Source: Actinomycetota bacterium (GTDB lineage: Bacteria > Actinomycetota > Acidimicrobiia > IMCC26256 > PALSA-610). Taken from it: a DNA stretch of 42,849 nucleotides. The DNA is taken from positions 1 to 42,849 of the forward strand of contig SXIR01000159.1 of the NCBI GenBank assembly GCA_005772765.1, written 5' to 3'. How positions within the stretch are numbered: the first letter of the stretch is position 1; each line of letters begins with the position of its first letter. Positions 7,886 through 15,405 of this stretch are shown here, piece by piece. The position numbers were made by a program, and so were the translations under genes. A model generated the notes under the pieces. It saw only the letters and a program-made list of their open reading frames with translations, was not told where the DNA came from and searched no databases.

Positions 7886-9677
7886 GCACCACCTCTGCGC
7901 CCTCGTCGTCGAGCTCGGTGAAGCGGCTGGCTTGCAGGTCGAACATGGTTCGGTACCGTCCGCCGAGTTCCATCAGCTCGTCGTGGCTCCCGAGTTCAAT
8001 GACTGAACCTTGCTCCAACACGCAAATGCGATCGGCGAGTCGCACCGTCGAGAAGCGGTGCGAGATGAGGATCGTCGTGCACGACCGCGTCGCGGCGAGG
8101 ATCCGTTCGAAAATCTCCGATTCGCCTCGAACGTCGAGCTGCGCGGTCGGCTCATCGAGCAAGATCACACCCGCGCCGAGCTCGACAGCCGCCAGCGCAC
8201 GCGCGAGCGCCACTCGTTGCCACTCGCCGCCGCTGAGGTCGATGCCGCCCGGGTAGCCCTTCGCCAAGATCGTGTCGAGTGGGGCGAGCCCGTCCGCACC
8301 GGCGGCGCTCAACGCTCGCTCGACGACCGCCTCGGCGCCACCGAGGGGCGCAACGTTGTCGCGCAACGTCTGCTCATAGCGAACGTAATCCTGGAACACC
8401 GCAGCAACGCGTGCGCGCCAGTCGGCCGGATCGAGGTCACGCAAGTCGACGCCATCGACTTCGATACTGCCGGCCTGGGGGTCGTACAACCGACAGAGCA
8501 ACTTCGCGAGCGTCGTCTTACCCGCGCCGTTCTGACCGACGATCGCCAACGAGGAGCCCGCAGGGATCGTCAGGTCGAATCCTTCGAGGACCGGACGGTG
8601 ACTCGATTCGTACGCAAACGTGACGTCCCGAAAGCGGACTTCGCGGGCTGGCATTCCCGCCGCACTCGCCGTGACTGGTCGTGCATCGAGCGCGCCCGCC
8701 GCAGCCATCGCCGGTTCGAGCCGTTCGAGCGCTCCGACTGGTGCGGCCGCACCGTCCAATGCCCAGCTCCACCCCCCGAACGCGATCATGCCCGCGGCCA
8801 CGGCACTTGTCATGAAGGCAACGGTGGCACCCAGGGTGATGCGTTCCTCGGCGGCCGCGTCAGCTAGCGCCCAGAACACGACGATGTTGGTAGCCGCCAC
8901 GATGACGACCGCGCCGGCAACCGAGCGTTCGCGCAATCTGGTCGCGTGGCGTTGCAGGTCGAACAGTCGAGTACGCACGTCGACGAACCGGTCGATGACC
9001 CAAGGCGCGAGTCCGAACAGACGCACTTCCTTGGCGGCCGGCGAGTCGACGGCCAGGCGGTAGGCGTACTCGGCGTCACGTTGCGCTTTTCGCACTTCGT
9101 CGGTGTTGCGATCTTTCCAGACTGCGGTTTCGCGCAACAGCCAATGCGTTGCCATCCACCCGACGACCAGAAGCGGTGGGGCCCACGGCGCGAACGCGAA
9201 CAGCACCGCAGCCGACGCGAGTCCGGCGACCATCTGCACGAGACCGCTGGCAATGAAGTCCATCGAGATGTCGAGCGGCGGACCCATGATCCCGAGGTCG
9301 AAATCGCGTGCCATGGCAAGGTCGGCCGCGAGTTCTGGGCGTTCGAGGTGACCCATGCCCGGCGGCCCGGTGGTCGCGGCCATCAAACGGTCGTACAGGT
9401 GGGCCGCGAGCCGACTACCGAGGTTCGCGCTCACGGCCTGATGCAACGGCGCGAGCACGGACATGATGACGAACGCGACACCAACAAACGTGAGCGGCCC
9501 GGTGAGTTCGTCGCCAGATTCGACAGCTTCGATGAGCAACCCAGTCGCAACGGCCAGGACGGCCGGCGTGATGCCCCGCAGGAACAACATGCACCACCAG
9601 GCGACTGCGAGGCCCGGAGCCGACCGCCACGCTGCTGCAAACAAGCGCATTTCCTGGCGCTGACGGAGCCGTTCCAC
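7872..9677 (-). CDS. ABC exporter half-transporter (membrane domain fused to ATPase), first gene of pair
   Basis: About 601 residues with an exporter membrane domain followed by an ATPase. Motifs: Walker A GQNGAGKTTLAKLL, signature LSGGEWQRVALARAL, Walker B VILLDEPTAQLD and switch ILISHRFSTVRLAD, all intact. The start is uncertain. The frame is open to GTG 9713, but that would place 12 poorly supported residues before GTG 9677, and ATG 9650 (MRLFAAAW) is a third option. Its 3' end overlaps the second exporter gene. The partner carries the altered signature, so the pair may have one canonical and one weakened ATP site, as known for heterodimeric exporters. The upstream region carries a 20-bp tandem repeat. 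Confidence 0.87.
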   Translation of the reverse strand: MERLRQRQEMRLFAAAWRSAPGLAVAWWCMLFLRGITPAVLAVATGLLIEAVESGDELTGPLTFVGVAFVIMSVLAPLHQAVSANLGSRLAAHLYDRLMAATTGPPGMGHLERPELAADLAMARDFDLGIMGPPLDISMDFIASGLVQMVAGLASAAVLFAFAPWAPPLLVVGWMATHWLLRETAVWKDRNTDEVRKAQRDAEYAYRLAVDSPAAKEVRLFGLAPWVIDRFVDVRTRLFDLQRHATRLRERSVAGAVVIVAATNIVVFWALADAAAEERITLGATVAFMTSAVAAGMIAFGGWSWALDGAAAPVGALERLEPAMAAAGALDARPVTASAAGMPAREVRFRDVTFAYESSHRPVLEGFDLTIPAGSSLAIVGQNGAGKTTLAKLLCRLYDPQAGSIEVDGVDLRDLDPADWRARVAAVFQDYVRYEQTLRDNVAPLGGAEAVVERALSAAGADGLAPLDTILAKGYPGGIDLSGGEWQRVALARALAAVELGAGVILLDEPTAQLDVRGESEIFERILAATRSCTTILISHRFSTVRLADRICVLEQGSVIELGSHDELMELGGRYRTMFDLQASRFTELDDEGAEVVHESL

Positions 9678-9700
9678 GGTTCCACAATGGCACAAGCCAC

Positions 9701-9740
9701 AGCGACTGGTCACACCTGGGAGCGACTGGCCACGCCTGGG
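9701..9740. repeat. 20-bp tandem direct repeat between the ABC exporter and FluC genes
   Basis: AGCGACTGGTCACACCTGGG (9701-9720) is followed directly by AGCGACTGGCCACGCCTGGG (9721-9740), identical at 18 of 20 positions. It lies in the divergent intergenic region and could be a double operator for either transcript or a simple slippage duplication. Confidence 0.85.
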
Positions 9741-9768
9741 AACGCGGGCGACGGAACGGATCCTTCGC

Positions 9769-9774
9769 TACCGT
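9769..9774 (+). promoter_or_regulatory. Possible -10 box of the fluC pair
   Basis: TACCGT, the same hexamer as before the aldehyde dehydrogenase gene, nine bases ahead of ATG 9784. The leader would be zero to three bases, leaving no room for a fluoride riboswitch downstream of this start. Confidence 0.35.
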
Positions 9775-9783
9775 CGGCCCGAA

Positions 9784-10197
9784 ATGACTGCGCACTCGGC
9801 GTTCGGCCGCCAAGAACGAATCCTCGTCGTCGCCGGCGCAATGCTCGGCACCGCGCTTCGGTACGCGACGTTTCGAATCTGGTATCACCGGCCCGGCACG
9901 TTTCCGACGACAACCCTCGTCGTCAACTGCATCGGCGCCTTCGCTCTCGGCGCCCTCGTCGTCGTCATCGCCGACCACAGAAGGACACGCGCTTGGCACT
10001 GGTTCGGCCGCGTCGGCGTGTTGGGCGGATTCACCACCTTTTCGGCGTACGCGGTCGAGCTCGCGCAGTACGTCCGCGGCGGCGAACCGCTGATCGGCCT
10101 GACGTACGCGTGCGCGATGAGCGTGCTCGCGATCGTCGCAGCGGTCGCGGGGAGCGAGATCGTCCGCAACCGCCGAACGTTGGGTCGCGAACGATGA
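9784..10197 (+). CDS. crcB1: Fluoride channel FluC/CrcB, subunit 1
   Basis: A 137-residue four-helix protein of the FluC family, which exports fluoride as a dual-topology dimer. Signature pieces are GAMLGTALRY, the pore asparagine in TTLVVNCIGAF (N48) and GGFTTFSAYAVE (residues 81-92). The usual motif is TTFSTF; here the second Phe of the Phe box is Tyr. It is followed by a second, different FluC with an ATGA overlap. Such gene pairs are known to make heterodimers with fixed opposite topology. I found no fluoride riboswitch upstream; the leader is too short. Confidence 0.92.
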   Translation: MTAHSAFGRQERILVVAGAMLGTALRYATFRIWYHRPGTFPTTTLVVNCIGAFALGALVVVIADHRRTRAWHWFGRVGVLGGFTTFSAYAVELAQYVRGGEPLIGLTYACAMSVLAIVAAVAGSEIVRNRRTLGRER

Positions 10198-10553
10198 TCG
10201 TCGCCTGGGCGATTGGTGCCGGTGGTATCGGCGGGCTGTTGCGAGCCGAACTCGGCGACATCGCATCGCGCGCTGCATCGAAACACGCGTCGGCGTGGGC
10301 GACGTTCTTCGTCAACGTCGTCGGCGCGTTCGTGCTCGGCGTGGTCATCAGCCAACTCGACGTGAACGGTCGCGCAATACTGGGGACCGGGTTCACCGGG
10401 GGGTTTACGACCTACTCGGCGTTCGCGCTCGAACCGATCGAACAATGGCGCGAAGGTTCTCGCGCCGCAGCGCTGGGCAACGTCATCGGCAGCGTGATCG
10501 CCGGCACCGTCGCGGCCGCCGCCGGAATGTGGATCGGCGGAGGCTGGCACTGA
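10194..10553 (+). CDS. crcB2: Fluoride channel FluC/CrcB, subunit 2
   Basis: A 119-residue FluC protein starting at an ATG that overlaps the stop of subunit 1 (ATGA), so translation is coupled. Family marks are GGIGGLLRAELG, pore asparagine in TFFVNVVGAF (N41) and GGFTTYSAFALE (residues 69-80). In the Phe box the first Phe is Tyr and the second Phe is kept, the reverse of subunit 1. The much longer frame from 8946 is a shadow of the ABC exporter joined to this gene. A strong hairpin terminator region follows at once. Confidence 0.92.
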   Translation: MIVAWAIGAGGIGGLLRAELGDIASRAASKHASAWATFFVNVVGAFVLGVVISQLDVNGRAILGTGFTGGFTTYSAFALEPIEQWREGSRAAALGNVIGSVIAGTVAAAAGMWIGGGWH

Positions 10554-10554
10554 C

Positions 10555-10585
10555 CGCTTCGGTCCGGTCGCGCCGAACCGAAGCG
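10555..10585 (+). terminator. Hairpin directly after the fluC pair
   Basis: A perfect 9-bp stem CGCTTCGGT / ACCGAAGCG around a 13-base loop, starting two bases after the stop codon of the second FluC gene. There is no U tract, as is common in high-GC actinobacteria. Confidence 0.5.
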
Positions 10586-10601
10586 TCGGGTGATGTCTGG
10601 G

Positions 10602-10635
10602 CTGAGCAATCGTTCGGCTCGCGCCGAACGCTCAG
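10602..10635. terminator. Second hairpin between the convergent genes (bidirectional terminator)
   Basis: An 8-bp perfect stem CGTTCGGC / GCCGAACG with a four-base loop TCGC. It is extended outward by CTGAG / CTCAG after a small bulge. It overlaps the stop codon of the minus-strand gene at 10632, so it probably serves transcripts from both sides. Confidence 0.55.
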
Positions 10636-11192
10636 ACGGTGCGGCCGAGGAACGCGGCGAGGCGATCGGCAGCCGAAGCACCTGCGGGTGCTTCCTGCTG
10701 CACGCCGAAGGGGGCGGCACCTTCGGGTCCGCGGAACGCATCTTGGATCGACTGCTTCGCGCCGGCGAGCAAGCCTTCCGCCAACTCGGGAGCGAGATCG
10801 GTGTTCTGACCGATTGCCTTGGCGAGGTCCCACCCGTGCACGAACGTGTCCGTCGAGGCAAGACCGGCGAACGCGGCGCCGGGCATCGGGCCCATCGGCG
10901 TGTTGAGCGTCGAGTCCATCACGCCATCGGCCGAGAAGGCCGCAAGCACCTGGCTGCTGGCATCATCGAACGCCGCGACGAAGTCGCCCGCAGCGAAGTC
11001 CGCCGCGTCACTCTCGGGCTTGGCGCCGGTCGCGCCGGCAAGGAAGAAGTACTGCGCGCCGACCATGTGATTGATCAGACCCGCGACGTCCCACAAGGCG
11101 CAGGGCGTCGGGTTGACCAGTTGTTCCTTGGTGACGGCTGCAAGCACAGCCTTGGTGGAGTCGATCGCTTGCGAAAGCGGCTGAGCATTCAT
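10632..11192 (-). CDS. TIGR03086-type metal-binding protein (DinB/mycothiol-dependent maleylpyruvate isomerase-like)
   Basis: A 186-residue protein of the actinobacterial DinB-like superfamily. It has the typical N-terminal TPCALWDVAGLINHMVG with the first metal histidine, and the second motif DTFVHGWDLAKAIGQ with the HGWD histidine. Members are four-helix bundles, often linked to mycothiol chemistry; the specific reaction here is unknown. AAGGA lies eight bases before ATG 11192. It is transcribed divergently from the secreted phospholipase-like gene across 112 bases. Confidence 0.85.
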   Translation of the reverse strand: MNAQPLSQAIDSTKAVLAAVTKEQLVNPTPCALWDVAGLINHMVGAQYFFLAGATGAKPESDAADFAAGDFVAAFDDASSQVLAAFSADGVMDSTLNTPMGPMPGAAFAGLASTDTFVHGWDLAKAIGQNTDLAPELAEGLLAGAKQSIQDAFRGPEGAAPFGVQQEAPAGASAADRLAAFLGRTV

Positions 11193-11304
11193 GGGCTTGG
11201 TCCTTTCACGGAGACCCGCACCCTAGCGACCTTCTGGTCGTCCGCGCCCTGGGCGCACGATTCCGAGAACTGGCAGACTTGCAGCGAATCCGAGGGGCGA
11301 AACG

Positions 11305-13056
11305 ATGCACAGACGAGTTGCGGGCGCGTTGCTTGCGGTGAGCATCGGCACCGCGTTGACGGTCGGGACGATCGCCGCGCCGCCAGCGCGGGCCGCCGGC
11401 ATCGTCACCCACGCGTGGATGGCACTCGACGGGATCTCGTGGGCACGCGACATCGACCTCAAAGTGCTGCTGCTCGTCAACGCCGAGCAAGTCCGAGCGG
11501 GCGCGGAGTTCCCCGACGGGGGCTACTGGACGCGCGCCCTCGGGATCCCGGGAGGTGACTACGGCGAGGAGGCTCATTGGCAACGGTTCGTCGACGCGTA
11601 CGCGGCTCAAATTTCCGGCGACCCGAACTGCGTCGACCTCGCCGATCCGTTCGGACCGTGCGCGCCGATGATCGCTCACATGATGGGTGTCGCTGCGCAT
11701 GGGTATGGCGACGAGGTCTTCGATTGGTTGTTCGAACCGAGCGCGCCCGGCCATCTCGAGGACGAGTATCTCCCAACCGAATGGCAGGGCATCGTTGGAA
11801 GCGGCGGAATCGAAGCCCAGATGGATATGGTCGCGATCGCGCGACATCGCGGGATCACCGGTCCGACTCCACCGATTCCCGACACCGACAAGATCGTTGC
11901 CGCATTTGCTTCGGTCGGGCGCACCGACATCGCAGCGAACGCGCTTCCGATCGGCGAACAGTTCCTCGAAGCCGAACGCGCCGTCGAAACCGACTGGGCA
12001 TCGCGCCACGTTGCTGGCGTCGAGTGGCACATGCCGTGGGCGGCGGCCAATCTGCACAACGCACCGGGAGGCGTGGTCTTCGCTGCCCAAGCGATCGGTG
12101 CGCATTACGACTGGCGCTGGGATCGCCTCAATCGGCGCGCTGCTCGCACCGAAGTCGCCATCACGAGTCCGCTCCCATCGCAACGTACGGTGCCGTACGC
12201 CGGCTGGACCGGTTCCATTTCACCGGGATCGCACGATGGGAACACCGGATCGGCGAATCGCATCGCAGCCGTACTCTCGTCCGCGTTGCCATATCGGGCG
12301 CGCGCCGGCGGCGGACCGTTTCCGGACGAACTGCCACCTGGAGCGATGCGGGTGCGCGATGTGACGACCGACCTCGTCATCGCACCCAGAACCGGATATC
12401 CCCGGGCGGTTCCCTACGGTGCCGAGTCGGGGACGCACACGATCGCGTTCCAGCCCGCAACCGACCTGCGTCCGTGCCGGTGGTACCAGGTCGAGATCAC
12501 CGACGCTTTGCTCGATGCCCACGGGGCACCAGTCGTGCCGACCGCGTGGCGATTCCGGACCAGCGGGTGTGTCAATCGGGTGACGCGAACAGCGATCAGA
12601 GGAACGGCGACCTGCGCGCTCCAAGGCAATCTCGGTGCGATCGCCACCGGTCCCGACCAATCCGTGGCCTTCGTGCGCGGCACGTTCACCGACTGTTTCG
12701 GCGGCCAGGACGGAACCCCGAATCCCGGAGCTCGACTCCCGATCGCGTCCGCGCGATTCGCGCTCGGCCTGCGCTACGACGGCACCGGATGCGATGCCAT
12801 CGCGGCTCGAGGCCTCGTGACCATCCAGGGCTCGGTGACCTGGCTCGATCGTGACGGCAACCCAATCGGCGCGAGCGCGATCGATGAGCAACTCACCGGC
12901 CATCGTGGCCTGATCGCCTCGATCGACTTCTTCGCGCACGCCTTCCCCAACTACGCACTGGCGCTTCGACTCGACCCCCGACCCGCTACCTGCACGCCGG
13001 GGTCGATCACGCGCGTCGATCTCGACGGGAAGGCCGACGCGTTCGTCCCGCTCTGA
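11305..13056 (+). CDS. Secreted zinc-dependent phospholipase C-like protein with Ig-like C-terminal part
   Basis: A 583-residue exported protein. Residues 1-30 form a Sec signal peptide (hydrophobic LLAVSIGTALTVGTIA, cleavage probably after PARA). The mature N-terminus THAWMALDGISW and the later helix MIAHMMGVAAHGYGDEVFDW resemble the metal-binding helices of the PF00882 zinc phospholipase C fold. From about residue 295 the protein changes to beta-rich sequence (TSPLPSQRTVPYAGWTGSIS, then TWRFRTSGC-like) that looks like SbsA/Ig-like domains, ending with a cysteine-containing domain. A GGGGCG precedes the ATG. The role is probably extracellular lipid or polymer turnover. The assignment to the phospholipase fold is by motif only. 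Confidence 0.7.
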   Translation: MHRRVAGALLAVSIGTALTVGTIAAPPARAAGIVTHAWMALDGISWARDIDLKVLLLVNAEQVRAGAEFPDGGYWTRALGIPGGDYGEEAHWQRFVDAYAAQISGDPNCVDLADPFGPCAPMIAHMMGVAAHGYGDEVFDWLFEPSAPGHLEDEYLPTEWQGIVGSGGIEAQMDMVAIARHRGITGPTPPIPDTDKIVAAFASVGRTDIAANALPIGEQFLEAERAVETDWASRHVAGVEWHMPWAAANLHNAPGGVVFAAQAIGAHYDWRWDRLNRRAARTEVAITSPLPSQRTVPYAGWTGSISPGSHDGNTGSANRIAAVLSSALPYRARAGGGPFPDELPPGAMRVRDVTTDLVIAPRTGYPRAVPYGAESGTHTIAFQPATDLRPCRWYQVEITDALLDAHGAPVVPTAWRFRTSGCVNRVTRTAIRGTATCALQGNLGAIATGPDQSVAFVRGTFTDCFGGQDGTPNPGARLPIASARFALGLRYDGTGCDAIAARGLVTIQGSVTWLDRDGNPIGASAIDEQLTGHRGLIASIDFFAHAFPNYALALRLDPRPATCTPGSITRVDLDGKADAFVPL

Positions 13057-13108
13057 GCCCGCCATTTCTGGCGCTCGCTTCGGCAGATCCGATCGCGACC
13101 TCCTCCCC

Positions 13109-13114
13109 TATTCT
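13109..13114 (+). promoter_or_regulatory. Probable -10 box (leaderless) of the HAD phosphatase gene
   Basis: TATTCT, six bases (CGGGCG) before GTG 13121, with no Shine-Dalgarno. This is a close fit to actinobacterial leaderless promoters. Confidence 0.5.
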
Positions 13115-13120
13115 CGGGCG

Positions 13121-13942
13121 GTGACGTCAGCTGCGATCGAACTCGTTGTGACCGATCTCGACGGGACGTTCTGGCACGGCCATGAGCAAGTTCATCCGAC
13201 GTCGGTACCCGCATGGCGCGCGATCGAGGCACTCGGAGTCGAGGTGATGGTCGCGACGGGACGCAGGATCGCGTCGACCCGCGATCCACTCGCGCGGCAC
13301 GGACTCGCCCCCGCCGCCTGCGCGATGAACGGGTCGCTCCTCGTTGACCTCGCGACGGCTCGTCGGGTGCACACGCACGCGCACGAACCCGACGCTGCAC
13401 GACACATCCTCGACGGATTTGCCGCGCACGATCTACGCCCGTGCGTTTATGTCGACCATGCCGACTTCGACATCGTGCACGACGGACCTTCCTCCACGCA
13501 TCCCGGTCACTTTGCGAGCCTCGCCGCCACGGCCCGGGAGGTCGCGATGTCAGCGGTCGTGGGTCGGATCCCGGTGCTCATGTTCGGGATCGTCGGCCAC
13601 GCCGAGGCGCCGCTCCACGATGTTGCCGCCACCATTGGCGACGCGGCCGAAGTCCACGTCAGCGGACCCGATCAATGGGGCGGGTACACCATCACTGCGA
13701 CACCTCGCGGCCTGTCGAAATGGGACGCGGTCACTCGATGGTGCAGCGAATCCGGACGCGATCCGCAGCGGGTCCTCGCCGTCGGCGATGGCCCGAACGA
13801 TCTCGAACTCCTCGAGGGAGCCGCGATTGCTGTCGTGCCCGCAACCGGAAGTCCGGAAGCGCTGGAACGGGCCGACCACGTCGTCGCTGCACCGTCCGAG
13901 GGTGGTTGGGCCGAGATTCTCGATCTGGTGCGAGCCTCCTAG
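13121..13942 (+). CDS. HAD-superfamily (Cof-type) sugar phosphatase
   Basis: A 273-residue Cof/YbiV-like HAD hydrolase. Motif I is VVTDLDGTFWHG (Asp12 nucleophile, Asp14), motif II lies in VMVATGRRI, motif III is the lysine in GLSKWDAV, and motif IV is AVGDGPNDLELL. The large insert between motifs II and III is the C2 cap that sets substrate choice, commonly sugar phosphates or FMN-like molecules. It starts with GTG just after a TANNNT box. The GH4 glycosidase gene follows 11 bases later, so a role in handling phosphorylated sugars is plausible but inferred. Confidence 0.85.
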   Translation: MTSAAIELVVTDLDGTFWHGHEQVHPTSVPAWRAIEALGVEVMVATGRRIASTRDPLARHGLAPAACAMNGSLLVDLATARRVHTHAHEPDAARHILDGFAAHDLRPCVYVDHADFDIVHDGPSSTHPGHFASLAATAREVAMSAVVGRIPVLMFGIVGHAEAPLHDVAATIGDAAEVHVSGPDQWGGYTITATPRGLSKWDAVTRWCSESGRDPQRVLAVGDGPNDLELLEGAAIAVVPATGSPEALERADHVVAAPSEGGWAEILDLVRAS

Positions 13943-13945
13943 CCT
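13940..13945 (+). promoter_or_regulatory. Possible -10 box overlapping the HAD stop codon, for the GH4 gene
   Basis: TAGCCT (its TAG is the HAD stop codon) eight bases before GTG 13954, with no Shine-Dalgarno. It may give the GH4 gene its own leaderless start as well as readthrough from the HAD gene. It supports GTG 13954 over the internal ATG at 14065. Confidence 0.35.
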
Positions 13946-13953
13946 GACCGACC

Positions 13954-15405
13954 GTGACCGAGATCAACGCTGGCGCGGCGGGAGACACCACCAGTCGCCA
14001 CGACCGCAACGCAGGCCACGCGGCGCACATCATGGCCGCCGAGCACCGAGGGCTCGACGGCACGATGCCCCGACCCGTGAACGTCACGATGCTCGGTGCG
14101 GGCAGCATGTTCACCCCCGAGTTGGCCAAGGATTTGTTCGCAATCCCGGGCAATGCCGGCGGCGAACTCCGGCTCGTCGACATCGACCGCGCCCGACTCG
14201 AACCGATGACGCTCCTCATGGCGCGCGTGGTCGACCAACTCGGTGTTGCCGATCGGTGGACGATCCGAGCAACGACCGAGCGCCGCGACGTGCTCGCGGG
14301 CACGGATTACATCGTGAACTGCATCGAGGTATCCGGGCTCGAATGCGTCCGCCACGACAACGACATCCCGGCGTCGTTCGGTGTCGATCAATGCATCGGC
14401 GACACGATCGGCCCGGGCGGCCTGTTCAAAGGATTACGGACCATTCCGGTCTGGCTCGACGTCTTGCGTGACGCCGAGGAGCTCTGCCCCGACGCGCTGG
14501 TACTCAACTACACCAACCCGATGAGCATGATGTGTCTGGCTGCAACCCGGGCGTCCTCGATGCAGGTTGTCGGCTTGTGTCACTCGGTGCAGGCCACGAG
14601 CCGATTGCTCGCGCGCCGAGCGGGTGTGCGATATCGCGATCTCGACTGGGACTGCGCCGGCATCAACCATCTGGCGTGGTTCACCCGGCTCGAACACGCT
14701 GGCCAGAATCTCTATCCGGACGTCATCGCCAAGGCCGAGCGCGATCTCGCCGGAAACCCTGACGATCCCGACGACGCAGGCGACCTGGTCCGCAAGGACA
14801 TGATGGTGCACTTCGGCGCGTTCATCACCGAATCGAGCGGGCACCTCAGCGAGTATCTGCCCTACTACCGGACTCGCCGCGACGTCATCGAGCGCTACTG
14901 CGACACGGGTTACGACGGAGAGTCGTCGTTCTATGCGAACAACTGGCCGACCTGGCGCGCCGACGCCGACCGCAACCGCGCGGCAATGATCAGCGGCGAG
15001 TTGCCGCTGCACACCCGGCGTAGTTGGGAGTACGCGTCGTGGATCATCGAGGCACGCGAGAAGGACATCGCCTACTCGATTCATGGCAACGTCGCGAACC
15101 GCGACGGGCTGATCTCGAACCTGCCCCACGATGGCATCGTCGAGGTCGATTGCACGATCGATGGGCGCGGCATCGCCCCGAATCACCACGGTGCGCTCCC
15201 GCCGCACATGGCCGCGATCTGCGCATCGAACATGGCGATGTACGACCTCGCCGCGCAGGCCGCTATCGAACGCAGCCGAGAGATGGCAGTTCACGCGTTG
15301 ATGCTCGATCCGCTGACCGCAGCGATGTGCACACCGGGTGAAATCAAGGCCATGACGCTGGCGATGTTCGAAGCCGAGGCCGAGTTCCTCGACGACTATC
15401 GCTGA
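13954..15405 (+). CDS. Glycoside hydrolase family 4 (alpha-galactosidase/alpha-glucosidase type)
   Basis: A 483-residue GH4 enzyme. These use NAD+ and Mn2+ to cleave glycosides by an oxidation-elimination mechanism. Visible parts: NAD-binding TMLGAGSMFTPELAKDL (from residue 45), GDTIGPGGLFKGLRTIP, NYTNPMSMMCLAA, GLCHSVQ with the Mn ligand Cys209 next to His210, and GINHLAWF with His239. The CHSVQ motif is that of MelA/AglA enzymes acting on unphosphorylated alpha-glycosides. Residues 1-37 precede the conserved domain, so ATG 14065 is an alternative start. It sits directly behind the HAD phosphatase gene. Its last 10 bases overlap the end of the convergent kinase-GNAT gene. Confidence 0.9.
   Translation: MTEINAGAAGDTTSRHDRNAGHAAHIMAAEHRGLDGTMPRPVNVTMLGAGSMFTPELAKDLFAIPGNAGGELRLVDIDRARLEPMTLLMARVVDQLGVADRWTIRATTERRDVLAGTDYIVNCIEVSGLECVRHDNDIPASFGVDQCIGDTIGPGGLFKGLRTIPVWLDVLRDAEELCPDALVLNYTNPMSMMCLAATRASSMQVVGLCHSVQATSRLLARRAGVRYRDLDWDCAGINHLAWFTRLEHAGQNLYPDVIAKAERDLAGNPDDPDDAGDLVRKDMMVHFGAFITESSGHLSEYLPYYRTRRDVIERYCDTGYDGESSFYANNWPTWRADADRNRAAMISGELPLHTRRSWEYASWIIEAREKDIAYSIHGNVANRDGLISNLPHDGIVEVDCTIDGRGIAPNHHGALPPHMAAICASNMAMYDLAAQAAIERSREMAVHALMLDPLTAAMCTPGEIKAMTLAMFEAEAEFLDDYR

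Noticed and set aside
9741-9783. Fluoride riboswitch upstream of the fluC pair
   Set aside because: No conserved crcB-motif stems are visible, and the likely transcription start lies at most a few bases before the ATG.
8946-10553. A 535-residue plus-strand open frame
   Set aside because: Most of it is antisense to the ABC exporter. Only the last 119 residues, from ATG 10194, form a real protein (second FluC).
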